Assembly (NCBI GenBank): GCA_950022295.1 | Contig: OX465598.1 | Location: forward strand, 113,009,001 to 113,073,000 | Direction: 5' to 3' | Length of the DNA: 64,000 nucleotides | DNA from: Bromus sterilis | Taxonomy: Eukaryota > Streptophyta > Magnoliopsida > Poales > Poaceae | In this document: positions 25,537-36,975 of the stretch, piece by piece | Position numbering within the stretch: position 1 is the first letter of the stretch | Layout: each line of letters opens with the position of its first letter | Translations under genes and position numbers: made by a program | Notes under the pieces: generated by a model | What the model saw: the letters and a program-made list of their open reading frames with translations, nothing else | Database searches by the model: none | Told to the model about the DNA's origin: nothing

Positions 25537-26078
25537 GATTCTTCGTATAGATGACACTGCAAAAAATTATCCAAGCTTCTCTTCACGTGATCCCCAAAGT
25601 ACACAATGTGCGTACTACTAGTAGCTAACCAGCCGGTCTTCACGCGAGTTTGCTTTTCTTAGCACAGAATCCAATGCTAGCTAATTGCTTTGCCTTGCCC
25701 TTGCTTTCAGATGTACTACGCCCATATTAACTTGATGGATTTTCCTGCCGCCGATTGATCTATTCCGCTGCCCCTTGCTGCGTCTTCCGTGTGCTGCTAT
25801 ATAAAAAAGCGCGAGCACAACTTTTGGGCTGTCCGGCTCGGCCACGAGGTCGTTGCCTACAGGGACTCGGTCCCGTTTTTTTTGTCCAAACAAATCTGAT
25901 GCGTTTCCGGGCTTTCGGCTGCCTACGCTGACTCCGTCTCGGTCTGCCAGGCTCTAAACCTAACTCGCCAACCAGCTTCCGATGTGTACGCTCGCCCGAT
26001 CGATCGATCGCCGTACGTCTCGCCGGTTCGCTGCAATCGATTACTGCTTTGATCTTCAACGTTGCTCATGATACCACT
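25537..26078 (-). other. Copia-1 5' leader and primer-binding site
   Basis: Untranslated leader between LTR and gag on the minus strand. 25919-26078 matches 24106-24261 closely. The primer-binding site is 26064-26076 (minus-strand TGGTATCATGAGC). No gene of its own is seen; overlapping frames of 70-99 codons have no motif. Confidence 0.65.
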
Positions 26079-26140
26079 TATTATAATAAATCTGAAACAC
26101 GTAGTAGATCATCCGAGAATCAAGCAATCATACGAGGCAT

Positions 26141-26473
26141 TGTTAGTCTCTTGAACCTTACTCTCATGCTAGCAAGAGGATGACACTGGAGTTGGGGCAA
26201 TTTTCTGGTTATTTCTCACACAATGCCATACCAACCTGAGGGGTTGGGGTTACATATTTATAGGGGCTGCTAGCTAGCCAAGCATATGCTAGATGCTAGT
26301 CTAAGATGCTAACTGAAAGTCCAAGATGCTAGTCTAAGATGCTATCCTAATAGCCACAAGGACACAAAGGACCATGTGCTGTGCAGAGAATCCTAACACC
26401 TTAACTTCCACAAGGACACAAGGACCATGTGCTGCAGCCCCACAAAGACTGGAGTACAAAGACTTATCCATCA
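26141..26473 (-). mobile_element. Copia-2 3' LTR (333 bp)
   Basis: It starts TGTTAGTCTC and ends TTATCCATCA, a TG...CA pair, and is inserted in the Copia-1 LTR after GGCAT. On the minus strand it follows the purine tract that comes after the pol frame, so it is the 3' LTR. The partner LTR of this copy is missing, because the element breaks off into array 2 at about 28557; the equivalent LTR of the other copy is at 1-310. Confidence 0.85.
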
Positions 26474-26483
26474 TTCTCCCCCT
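26474..26483 (-). other. Polypurine tract of Copia-2
   Basis: The minus strand reads AGGGGGAGAA directly before the 3' LTR, the position and composition of the plus-strand primer of LTR retrotransposons. It overlaps the stop codon of the pol frame. Confidence 0.75.
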
Positions 26484-28557
26484 AAGTCTTGTGCGCTGTC
26501 TTTTGGGAAAGTTGAACCATTCCGATCCTGGAGCAAAGTTCGAGGAACTTGATCCTCCCAAGAGGCTTGGTGAGCAGATCTGCAAGCTGATCCGCGGTGT
26601 TGATGTAACTCGCCTTGTTGCTTCCTTCTTCCAAGCAGCCCCGGATGAAGTGGTACCTCACCCGGATATGCTTGCTCCGTTCGTGGAAAACGGGATTCTT
26701 TGCCAGAGCCAGAGCGGACTTGCTGTCCACCCTGAGCTGCACCGCTCCGGTGTCTCGGCCGAGGAGATCACCAAGCAGTCGAGCGAGCTAGAGCGCCTGA
26801 GTGCATGCGGTGGAGTCCGCCATGTACTCAGCCTCGCAGCTGGACATGGCCACCACCTGTTGCTTGACCGACTGCCAGCTCACAAGACACTTGCCGAGAA
26901 AGAAGAGAATCCCGCTTGTGCTCTTGCTGGTGTCGATGTCGCCGGCGTGGTCGCTGTCGCTGTACCCGATGAAGTGTCACCCCAGGACACCTCGGTTAGT
27001 GTAGGCCGTGGTCGAGAGTCCCTGCGACGTAGCGGATGATCCTCTTCACAGCCTGCTGATCTTCCGTCGTCGGTCGCTCCATGAACCGGCTAACGTAACC
27101 GACGGAGAACGCCATGTCCGGCCGTGTGTGGGCGAGGTAGCGAAGGCTCCCGACGAGATGTCGGTACTGTGTAGCATCCACCTCCTCCGTTGTGCTGTGG
27201 CGGCTCAGTTTCAGCCGCTCCTCCATTGGGCTGAGAGCTGGGTGGTAGTCGGTGAGTCCTGCGAGCTCAACAACACGCTTGGCGTAGGCGGTCTGTCGAA
27301 GCGTGATCCCGGAGGCATCCTGGTGCACCTCGATGCCTAGGTAGGACGAGAGTAGCCCCAGATCACTCATCCGGAAAGCGGCCCTCATCTCCTCCTTGAA
27401 TGCCGCCACCTCCGCATCCTTGGTGCCGGTGATCACCAAGTCGTCAACATAGACGCCCACCAGCAGGGCAGTTCCTCCGCTGCCCCGTCGGTAGACGGCC
27501 GCCTTGTGTGGGCTTAGCTCGAAGCCCATCCCCTTAAGCGTGGAGTCCAACTTGGCATTCCACGCCCTTGGTGCCTGCCGTAGGCCATAGAGGGCCTTGC
27601 GCAGGCGGGGTACCTTACCTTCCTTGCCGGGGATCACAAATCCTGGCGGCTGGTGCACGTAGACCTCCTCCTTGAAGTCCCCGTTGAGAAAGGCCGACTT
27701 GACATCCATGTGTTGGACACGCCAGCCCTCCTGGGCAGCTAGCGCAAGGAGGAGTCGCACGGACTCCATCCGTTCCACGGGAGCGAAGGCGTCGTCGAAG
27801 TCGACTCCCTCCTGCTGCAAGAAACCTCGTGCCACCAAGAGAGCCTTGTCCTTGGCGATGGCGCCGGCTTCATCCCTCTTGAGCTTGAACACCCACTTAA
27901 GGGTGAACACCCACTTAAGGGTAATCGCGCGATGACCGTGAGGGAGGTCGGTAAGTTCCCAGGTGCGGTTCGTCTCGACCGCATCCATCTCCAACTGCAT
28001 CGCGGCGCGCCAAGCCGCGTCTCCTTCGGCCTCCGCAAAAGACCGAGGCTCGCCGTCTTCACACACCAGTTGCAGCTGCGCCTCAAAATCGCGGGACGCC
28101 AATCCTGGCGTTGGCTGGTCGCCAAGGAGGTCCTCCATCGTACGGTACCGCAGCGGCTCGTCGTCATGATACACGTCGATGCGCTCTTCGTCGTGAGAGA
28201 GCGGGGAAGCAAACTCCACCGGGCTGGGAGCTGGCGCTGGGATAGACGTGCCCGGAGGAGTGGCTATCGGTGCTGGAGTACGTGGCGTCGCCGGCTGTGG
28301 TAGACCTAGTGAAGGACTCGGCGCAGTTGAAGTCGTGGTCAGAGAGCGTGGTGCCGGTGGAGCAGACGCCGGGGTCGATGGAGACATGGGAACTGAGGTA
28401 GGCGTGCCTGATGAAGAGCTGCTGCCTACTCCCCCAGCCTCCTCGAAATGAACATACTCGACGGTGAAGTCGTCATACCTCGGAGTCGAGCCGTCGTCCA
28501 CCGCCTTGTCCCACGGCCATCCTTGCCCTTCGTTGAACACAAAGTCGCGCGCCGTGA
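26482..28557 (-). pseudogene. Copia-2 pol fragment: reverse transcriptase and RNase H
   Basis: The minus strand holds the end of the integrase region (ITARDFVFNEGQGWPW), a Ser/Pro/Ala-rich linker, then reverse transcriptase (ALLVARGFLQQEGVDFDDAF, HMDVKSAFLNGDF, catalytic YVDD near 27441-27452, TRPDMAFSVGYVSRFM). RNase H follows (GYSDSDHAGD, SSCEAEYMA, VDSKSALALAKNPVFHE, ADQLADLLTKPL) and the frame stops at 26482. Breaks: TAA at about 26996-26998 after DHGLH where the family has a Tyr codon, a frameshift just after it, and TAG for Trp at ACTQAL-stop-LARLL. An 18-bp tandem duplication at 27887-27922 repeats TLKWVF. Gag, protease and most of integrase are missing; beyond 28557 is array sequence. 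The element cannot be autonomous. Confidence 0.9.
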
Positions 28558-31500
28558 TTATTTTTCTAGGCTCTAAGCAGATGATGATGAAGCTACTATC
28601 TAATTGCAATGTTAAAACTTGTGCCTTGACTCATCAGCAGGCTGTTCACATGACACCCTATGGTTGATCTTGAAGATGAGGCCGATTAAGAATATTTTGA
28701 CTATGAAGAGGAGGGGGAAGAAGATGAAGACACACATTCAGATTGATCATTGAATCTGGACATTGCTCATCTATAGTACCTAAATAGTTCAGCCCCACTA
28801 ACCTATTTCTGTTGACATGCAAGCCATCCAGCTCAACAATATACCACATCAACATCCACAATGAGAAGGGCTCAACCACTCCCAGGGGTGTCTCTTTCTT
28901 CGATAAACATTTACAGAGCTTATAATGATGATCTTTTTTAATCATTATTTTTCTATGCTATTAAGCAGATGATGATGAAGCTGCTATCTAATTGCAACAC
29001 TTTTGCCATTTACTCATTAGCATGCCGTTCACATGACATTCCTATGGTTGATTTTCAACATGAGGCTGATGAAGAAGATGCTGGCTATGAAGAGAGAGGA
29101 AAAATATGATGATGAATAAGATTGGGACCATGAGGCATACCAAAGTGATGGTTCAATTTTTATATTCGGTGCGACAATGACAAGGGCTCACGTGACACCC
29201 TATGGTTGATTTTGAAGAAGATGAGCCCAATGAAGAAGATGTTGACTATGAAGAGGAAGAGGAAGAAGATGATGACGATGAATTGAGGCATACCAAAGTT
29301 GTGGTTAATTTTTTATATCCGGTGCGACAATGACAAGGGATCAACCACCCCCAGGGGGTGTCTCTTTTTTCGATAAACATTTGCGGAGCTTATAATGGTG
29401 AGCATTCATAATCTTTTTTTTCTAGGTTGTTAAGCAGATGATGATGAAGTTCCTATTGAATTGCAATGTTAACACTTGTGCCCTTTACTCATCAGCAGGC
29501 CATTCACATGACACATCTATGGTTTATTTGAAGAAGATGAGGCCGATGAAGAATATGTTGACTATGAAGAGGAGGACGAAGAAGATGAGGACACACATTC
29601 AGATTGATCATTGAATCTAGACATTGCTCATCTATAGTACCTATATAGTTCAGCCCCACTATCCTATTTCTGTTGACATGCAAGCCATCCACCTCAGCAA
29701 TATACCACATCAACATCCACAATGACAAGGGCTCAACCACCACTAGGGGTGTCTCTTTCTTCGATAAACATTTGCAGAGCTTATAATGATCATATTTTTA
29801 ATCATTATTTTTCTAGGCTATTAAGAAGATGATGATGAAGCTGCTATTTAATTGCAACACTTGTGCCATTAACTCATTAGCATGCCGTTCACATGACACT
29901 CCTATGGTTGATTTTCAACATGAGGCTGATGAAGAAGATGCTGGCTATGAAGAGAGAGGAAGAAGTTGAGGAAGGAGATGATGATGAAGAAGATTAGGAC
30001 CATGAGGCATACCAAAGTGGAGGTTCAATTTTTATATCTGATGCGACAATGACAAGGGCTCAACGAACCCAGGGGGTGTCTCTTTCTTTGATAAAAATTT
30101 CTAGAGCTTATAATGGTGAGCATTTTTAATCATTATTTTTCTAGGCTGTTAAGCGGATGATGATGAATCTGCTATGTAATTGCAATGTTAACGCTTCTGC
30201 CATTTACTCATCAGCAGGCCATGCACATGACACTCCTATGGTTGAGTTTCAAGATGAGGCAAATGAAGAAGATGTTGGCTATGAAGAGTAGGAAGAAGAA
30301 GATGATGATGATGAAGAAGGGGACCACGAGGCATACCAAAGTGGTGGTCAATTTTTTATATCCGGTGCGACAATGACAATGGCTCACCCACCCTGAGGGG
30401 GTGTCCCTTCCTTCAATAAACATTTGCAGAGTTTATAATGGTAAACACTTTAGTCATGAGGCCGATGAAGAATATGTTGCCAATGAAGGGGGACAGGAAG
30501 AAGATGAGGACACACATTCAGATTGATTATTGAAACTTGACATTGCTCTTATATAATACCTAAATAATTCAGCCCCACTAACCTATTTCTATTGACATGC
30601 AAGCCATCCAACTCAACAATATGCCATATAACCATCCACAGTGACAAGGGCTCAACCACCCCCAGGGTTGTCTCTTTCTTCGATAAACATTTGTAGAGCT
30701 TATAATGATGATCGTTTTTAATCATTATTTTTCTAGGTTGTTAAGCAGATGATGATGAAGCTGCTACCTAATTGCAATGTTAACACGCTTGCCATTTACT
30801 CATTAGCATGCCGTTCACATGACACTCCTATGGTTGATTTTCAAGATGAGGCTGATGAAGAAGATGCTGGCTATGAAGAGAGAGGAAGAAGAGGAAGAAG
30901 AAGAAGATTGGGACCATGAGGCATAATAAAGTGGTTATTCAATTTTTATATCCGGTGCGACAATGACAAGCGCTCAATCCACCCCAGGGGGTGTCTTTTT
31001 CTTCGATAAAAATTTGCAGAGCTTGTAATGGTGAGCATTTTTTATCTTCATTTTTCTAGGCTGTTTAGTGGACGATGATGAAGCTACTATCTAATTGCAA
31101 TGATAAGACTTGTGTCATTTACTTATCAGCAGGCCGTTCACAAGACACTCCTATGGTTGATTTTCAAGATGAGGCCGATGAAGAAGATGTTGGCTATGTG
31201 AAGTAGAGGAAGAAGATGAGGATGAAAATGATGATGAATAAGAAGGGGACCATGAGGCACATCAAAGTGGTGGTTCATTTTTTATATCTGGTGCGACAAT
31301 GACAAGGGCTCAACCACCAGAGGGGGTGTCTCGTTCTTCGATAAACATTTGCAGAGTTTATAATGGTGATCATTTTTAATCATTATTTTTCTAGTCTGTT
31401 AAATGGATGATGATGAAGATGTTATCTAATTGCGATGTTATTAACACTTGAGCCATTTATTCATCAACATGGCCCTTCACATGACACTCCTATGGTTGAT

Positions 31501-32854
31501 TTTCAAGATGAGGCCGATGGAGAAGATGTTGGCTATGAAGAGTAGGACGAAGAAGATAAGGATGAAGATGATAATGATGAAGAATGGGACCATGAGGCAT
31601 TCCAAAGTGGTGGTTCATTTTTTATATCCGGTCCGACAATGGCAAGGGCTCAACCACCCCCAGGGGGTGTCTCTTTCTTCAATAAACATTTGCAGAGCTT
31701 ATAATGGTGAGCATTTTTAATCTTTATTTTTATAGGCTGTTAAGAGGATGATGATGAAGCTACTATATAATTGCAATGTTAACACTTGTGCCCTTTACTC
31801 ATCAGCAGGCCGTTCACATGACACTCATATGGTTATTTTGAAGAAGATGAGGTCGATTAAGAAGATTTCGACTGTGAAGAGGAAGAGGAAGAAGATGAGG
31901 ACACATATTCAGATTGATCACCTAATCTTACATTGCTTATCTATAATACCTAAATAGTTCAGCACCACTGACCTATTTCTGTTGATATGCAATCCATCCA
32001 CCTCAACAATATGCCACATCAACATCCACAATGACAAGAGCTCAACCACCCCCAGGGGTGTCTTTCTTCGATAAACATTTGTAGAGCTTATAATAGTCAT
32101 CATTTTTAATCATTATCTTTCTAGGTTGTTAAGCGGATGACGATGAAGCTGCTATCTAATTGAAATTTTAATACTTGTGCCATTTATCAGCAGGCCGTTC
32201 ACATGACACTCATATGGTTGATTTTCAAGATGAGGCCGATGAAGAAGATGTTGGCTATGAAGAGTAAGAGAAAGAGAAGATGAGGATGAAGATGATGATG
32301 AAGAACAAGGCGACCAAGAGGCATACCAAAGTGGTGGTTTATTTTTTATATCTGGTGCGACAATGACAAGGGCTCAAACACCCCCAAGGGGTGTCTCTTT
32401 CTTCGATAAACATTTGCAGAGCTTGTAATGGTGAGCATTTTGAATCATTATTTTTCTAGGTTGTTAAGCGGATGATGATGAATCTGCTATCTAATTGCAA
32501 TGTTAACACTTGTGCCATTTACTCATCAGCATGCCGTTCACATGACACTCCTATGGTTGATTTTCAAGATGAGGCCGATGAAGAAGATGTTGGCTATGAA
32601 GAGTGGGAAGAAGAACATGATGATGATGAAGAAGGGACCACGAGGCATACCAAAGTGGTGGTTCATTTTTTATATCCGGAGCGACAATGGTGAGGGCTCA
32701 CCACCCCCAAGGGGTGTCTCTTTCTTCGATAAACATTTGCAGAGCTTATAATGGTGAGCATTTTAACCTATATTTTTGTTGGTTGTTAAGTGGATGATGA
32801 TGAAGTTGCTACCTAATTGCAATGTTAACACTTGTGCCCTTTACTCATCATCAG
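28558..32854 (+). repeat. Array 2: second copy of the tandem exon-like array (about 13 units)
   Basis: The array begins abruptly at the Copia-2 break. The first unit is itself a C/D fusion near 28670. Unit starts lie at about 28575, 28958, 29421, 29813, 30144, 30732, 31056, 31394, 31732, 32120, 32457 and 32777. From 28958 to 31056 it matches 19632-21743, including two shared fusion junctions. It then has four further units (31056-32457, 1401 bp, one tetramer with a D unit) that copy 1 lacks, before 32457 matches 21743 again at offset about 10714. Stops and frameshifts occur as in array 1. Confidence 0.88.
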
Positions 32855-33418
32855 GTCGTTCGCATGACACTCCCATGAATTATTTTGAAGAAAATGAGGC
32901 GGATGAAGAAGATGTTGACTATGAAGAGGAAGAGGAAGAATATGAGGCTGAAGATGATGAATAAGAAGAAGGGGAAGATAATGTGGATGGAGAGGGAGGA
33001 GTTGGGATCATTGACATGGGATCATTTTCCGAACCAGCAAGTAAGTCTTTGTCTAAAGTGTGGAAAGAATATAGCAAAAGAGTATCGCGTAGTGTTTGAC
33101 TCTTTGGCCATTCAAGTCAAACAATATACCTTCCATCCATCTTTTGAGGATTGGGAAAATGCCGAAGTTGTTTGTAGACTGCTGAAGGAATTTTATGTAG
33201 CCTCTAATGTGATATCCTGCACAAAATACCCAACTGCTAACTTTCATTTCCATGAAACGTTGAAAGTGAACTTAACCTTGGAGCAACAACATTATGAAGA
33301 GGATTCTAAGATGGGCATACCAATCAAATATATGAAGAGAAAATTCAAAAGGTATTGGAAGATGACATGGTTGACCCTCTCTATTCCGGTGATTTTGGAC
33401 CCACAATTCTTTTTATGA
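32855..33418 (+). pseudogene. hAT/RICESLEEPER-like transposase pseudogene, copy 2
   Basis: Offset 10733 from copy 1 and nearly identical. It reads the acidic exon, in-frame TAA, GIIDMGSFSEPAS, KVWKEYSKRV, then IQVKQYTFHPSFEDWENA, VVCRLLKEFY, KYMKRKFKRYWK and IPVILDP, ending at TGA 33416-33418. Here GACTCTTTGGCCATTC keeps one open frame (from 32885) across the junction that is shifted in copy 1. Copy 2 has HETLKVNL where copy 1 has HERLKVKL. Missing parts are the same, so the gene was already broken before duplication. Function, if any, is unlikely. Confidence 0.75.
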
Positions 33419-34610
33419 AAACAACAAGCCTTTTCTATTAGGACCGCATTATTGCATGTCTGCGGCAACCTTACTCGCTTGATTTGCATTCCCGTTGAAG
33501 ATGAATACCAGGTCAGATTCTTGATCATTTCGGCTTTAGTTCTTTTTATAGAAAATATATCATTCGTTCATTCATGAATTTACACATGCAAACTGAAAAT
33601 AGTGTATCAAGCAGCAACCTATATCTAGTTTTCCGATACTTGACATTCCTTACAATGTATCGATATTTCGAGAAGAATCTTAGTTGGACCTTTATTATAT
33701 GTACAGAAATTGTTTTGACTTTGCATTTTCCTTGAAGTTGTCCTGATCTGCCAGTCTTATTGATGTACTCACACACACAACTCTACCAATGCTATTGAGC
33801 TTGCTCTTTTAGCAAAGTTTAGTTTTCAGGTTTGGACAGTATAGTACAGGTAATCAGAAGAGTTAAACCAATTAAATTATCTGATTAGTTCAGCATCAGT
33901 CAAACTATTAGGGGGTTCTATCTAGACAAAATGGCAATGAACTTAATTTGTGATCAATTGGTAAGCAACTACTGCTGTGACCAGGGACTTCCCCTGTTAG
34001 CTCATTTATGTGACATGTTACTTCCCCTGTTAAGGTGTGTGTCCAAATGCTTTCAACCATCCACATCAAGTTGTAGTGGGAGGAAGATCAAACTTGAGAG
34101 AAAGTGCTGATTCAGGGGATGGCCCCATAGGAGTTCTTTGGTTTTGTTGCTCAGTTTACATTGTTATTAGCTCTGAATTTGATAGTTAACATTTTTTTGA
34201 ATTTTTCAGGTATTCTACCTTTGCAACCAGCAAATCAACATATCAGAGCGGCGGATCAATTGAATTTTCATGTTTTACTAAAATAAGGAGATCAACCAGC
34301 AGGTACACACACATTTAGATTGATCACTGAATCTTGATATTGCTCATCTATAATACCTAAATAGTTCAGCCCCACTAACCTATTTCTCTTGACATGCAAG
34401 CTATCCACCTCAACAATATGCCACATCAACATCCACTAATTGTTTACCCATCTGTCCCCACGCCAACCTTGTTTGTTGCCGTATGCATCTGGGTTTCTTG
34501 CATGGGGCCATACGCAGCCAGGAGAGAACCTCCCCTTCTACTGGATATTTTTCTTAAATGAAACTAAGAACCTGGGCAGCCCGAGAAAACTTTTGGTACG
34601 TGGCCTGGCT
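33419..34610. other. Second copy of the hAT 3' flank
   Basis: Matches 22684-23876 with scattered differences, including a shortened CA run near 33770. It holds the D-unit segment at 34303-34436 and the 13-bp border repeat at 34598-34610. No gene is supported. Confidence 0.8.
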
Positions 34611-34875
34611 TGTTAGAATAAATTTGAAACGCGTAATAGATCATCCGAGGATCAAGCAATCAAACGAGGCACGACACCGAGATTTGTTAACGAAGTTCAC
34701 CGAACATCGGCTACATATTTGGGGCCTGACTATGGGCGCTCCTCCTCATGACACCGCTACAATACCGCACACCGGGCACCCCGGCGCCGGCACACGCCGC
34801 CGGCTCCCCCTTGCGTGCCTGTGCTATTATATTGGTTGCCTACGTTGACTCTGTCTCGGTCTGACAGGCTCCAAA
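34611..34875 (-). mobile_element. Copia-1 LTR plus leader fragment, second copy
   Basis: Starts TGTTAGAATAA and matches 23877-24141, including the same LTR-to-leader deletion junction (ATTATATTGG joined to the CCTACGTTGACTC leader). It breaks into array sequence at about 34876. The same insertion site and the same internal deletion in both places mean the Copia-1 insertion and its deletion came before the segmental duplication. Confidence 0.82.
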
Positions 34876-36652
34876 CAGTTGTAGATGTTGTCTATGAAGA
34901 TTAAGAGGAACTAGATGAGGATGAAGATGATGATGAAGAAAAAGGCGACCATGACGCATACCAAAGTAGTGGTTCATTTTTTAGATCCGGTGCGACAATG
35001 ACAAGGGCTCAACCACCCCCAGGAAGTGTTTCCTTTTTTATGAACATCTGAAGTTCTTATAATGGTGAGCATTTTTAATCTTTATTTTTCTAGGTTGTTA
35101 AGCGAATGATGATGAAGCTGCTCAAATTGCAATGTCAACACTTGTGCCATTTATTTATCAGCAGGCCGTTCACATGACACCCCTATGGTTGATTTTCAAA
35201 ATGTGGTCGATGAATAAGATATTGGCTATGAAGAGTAAGAGGAAGAAGATGAGGATGAACATGATGATGATGAAGAAGGGGACCATGGGTCATACCAAAG
35301 TGATGGATCAATTTTTATATCCGGTGCGACAATCAGAAGGGGGGCTTAACCACACCTGGGGGTATCTCTTTATTAGATAAACATTTTTTAACATTTGTGC
35401 CATTTACTCATCAGGAGGCCGTTCACATGACACTCCTATGGTTGATTTTCAACATGGGTCTGATGAAGAAGATGTTGGCTATGAAGAGTAAGAGGAAGAA
35501 GATGATGATATGAAGGGGACCATGAGGCATACCAAAGTGGAAGTTCATTTTTTATATCCGGTGCGACAATAACAAGGGCTCAACCACCCCCTCGGGGTGG
35601 CTCTTTCTTCGATAAAGATTTGCATAGCTTATAATAGTGAGCATTTCTGATCTTTTTTTCCAGGCTGTTAAGCGGATGATTATGAAGCTGTCATCTAATT
35701 GAAATGTTAACACTTGTGCCATTTACTCATCAGCAGGCCGTTCACATGACACTCTTATGGTTGATTTTCAAGATGAGGCCGATGAAGAACATGTTGGCTA
35801 TGAAGATTAAGAGGAAGTAGATGGGGATGAAGAAGATGATGAAGAAAAAGGGGACCATGAGGCATACCGAAGTGGTGGTTCATTTTTTATATCTGGTGCG
35901 ACAATGACAAGGGCTCAACTACCCCCTGGGGGTGTCTCTTTCTTCGATAAACACGTGCAGAGCTTATAATGGTGAGTATTTTTAATCTTTATTTTTCTAG
36001 GTTGTTAAGCAGATGAGGATAAAGTTGCTATCTAATTGGAATGTTAACACTTGTGCCATTTACCGTTCACATGAAACTCCTATGGTTGATTTTGAAGAAG
36101 ATGAGGCCGATGAAGAAGATGTTGACTATGAAGAGGAAGAGGATGAAGATGATGATGAAGAAAAAGGGGACCATGGGGCATACCAAAGTGGTGGTTCATT
36201 TCTTTATATCCGGTGCGACAATGACAAGGGCTCAACCACCCCCAGGAAGTGTCTCTTTTTTTGATAAAAATTTGCAGTACTTATAATAGTGAGCATTTTA
36301 AACTTTATTTTTCTAGGATGTTAAGCGGATGATGATGAATCTTCTATCTAATTGCAATGTTCACAAATGTGCCATTTACTCATCAGCAGGCCATTCACAT
36401 GACATTCCTATGGTTGATTTTCGAGATGAGGCCGATGAAGAAGATGCTGACAATGAAGATTAAGAGAAAGTAGATGAGGATGAAGATGATGATGAAGAAA
36501 AACGGGACCATGAGGCATACCAAAGTGGTGGTTCATTTTTTATATCCGGTGCGACAATGACAAGGGCTCAACCACACCAGGAAGTGTCTCTTTTTTCGAT
36601 AAACATTTGCAGTGCTGAAAATGGTGAGCATTTTTAATATTTATTTAATCAG
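34876..36652 (+). repeat. Array 3: short third array (about 6 units)
   Basis: Begins at the LTR break in the middle of a unit. Unit starts are near 35093, 35663, 35998 and 36314, with a fused unit near 35385. The unit at 36013-36200 is one of the least damaged: RSHETPMVDFEEDEADEED through YQSGGSF is open, then one extra base (TTTCTTTAT) shifts the frame. The array ends with GTGAGC...TTTAATCAG, a changed acceptor followed by unrelated sequence. Confidence 0.85.
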
Positions 36653-36975
36653 AGGTGCAAGAAGGAGCCGGAGGCTTTGAGAGCATTGATGCCCATGGTT
36701 ATGAACATGTATGGATCAGCAACGGGGATACATTCATTGTATAGAAGAAATGCCTGGTGACCACGCCTTCTTCGTCACTGGCAAGGACGACGTGCTGGGC
36801 GGTGGCGGGCCGTGTGGCGGTCAAGGAGATCGCCTTCGCCCCCGCGCTCCTAGCGTTTGGCGTGCTCGGTGTCATCTCCACCGTCTTCATGTTTGTCCAC
36901 CGGGTCGGTGGTGAGTGCTCCCACGGTGAGACGAATATCTCTCTATATAGGTACTATCTATCTGCCCCCGATTGA
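36653..36975 (+). other. Exon-like sequence after array 3, unassigned
   Basis: Directly after the last array acceptor the sequence reads VQEGAGGFESIDAHGYE, then HVWISNGDTFIV and stop. In another frame 36757-36975 is open and contains VKEIAFAPALLAFGVLGV and ISTVFMFVHR, a hydrophobic stretch that could span a membrane, with a GTGAGT donor-like site at 36911. GC content is higher than the surroundings. I do not recognise the family. It may be a gene fragment joined to the array by duplication. Confidence 0.35.

Larger units (their letters stand above)
23877..26140 (-). mobile_element. Copia-1: deleted Copia element with a shared LTR
   Basis: In plus coordinates the order is: truncated LTR (23877-24103), 5' leader with primer-binding site (24104-24261), full LTR (24262-24635, 374 bp, ending CAACA), purine-rich 3' interior, gag/protease remnants (24728-25536), leader, primer-binding site (26064-26076), then the start of another LTR (26079-26140) cut by Copia-2. 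Reading frames are on the minus strand. LTR-interior-LTR-interior-LTR with one shared LTR is what unequal recombination between LTRs produces. Integrase, reverse transcriptase and RNase H are missing, so the element is non-autonomous. Confidence 0.8.

Noticed and set aside
26374..27039. A 221-codon plus-strand frame over the Copia-2 pol and LTR
   Set aside because: It is the shadow of the minus-strand reverse transcriptase/RNase H region, where all the family motifs lie.
5617..36652. CRISPR-like direct repeats
   Set aside because: Repeats are over 300 bp and contiguous, with no short unique spacers, and the DNA is plant nuclear.
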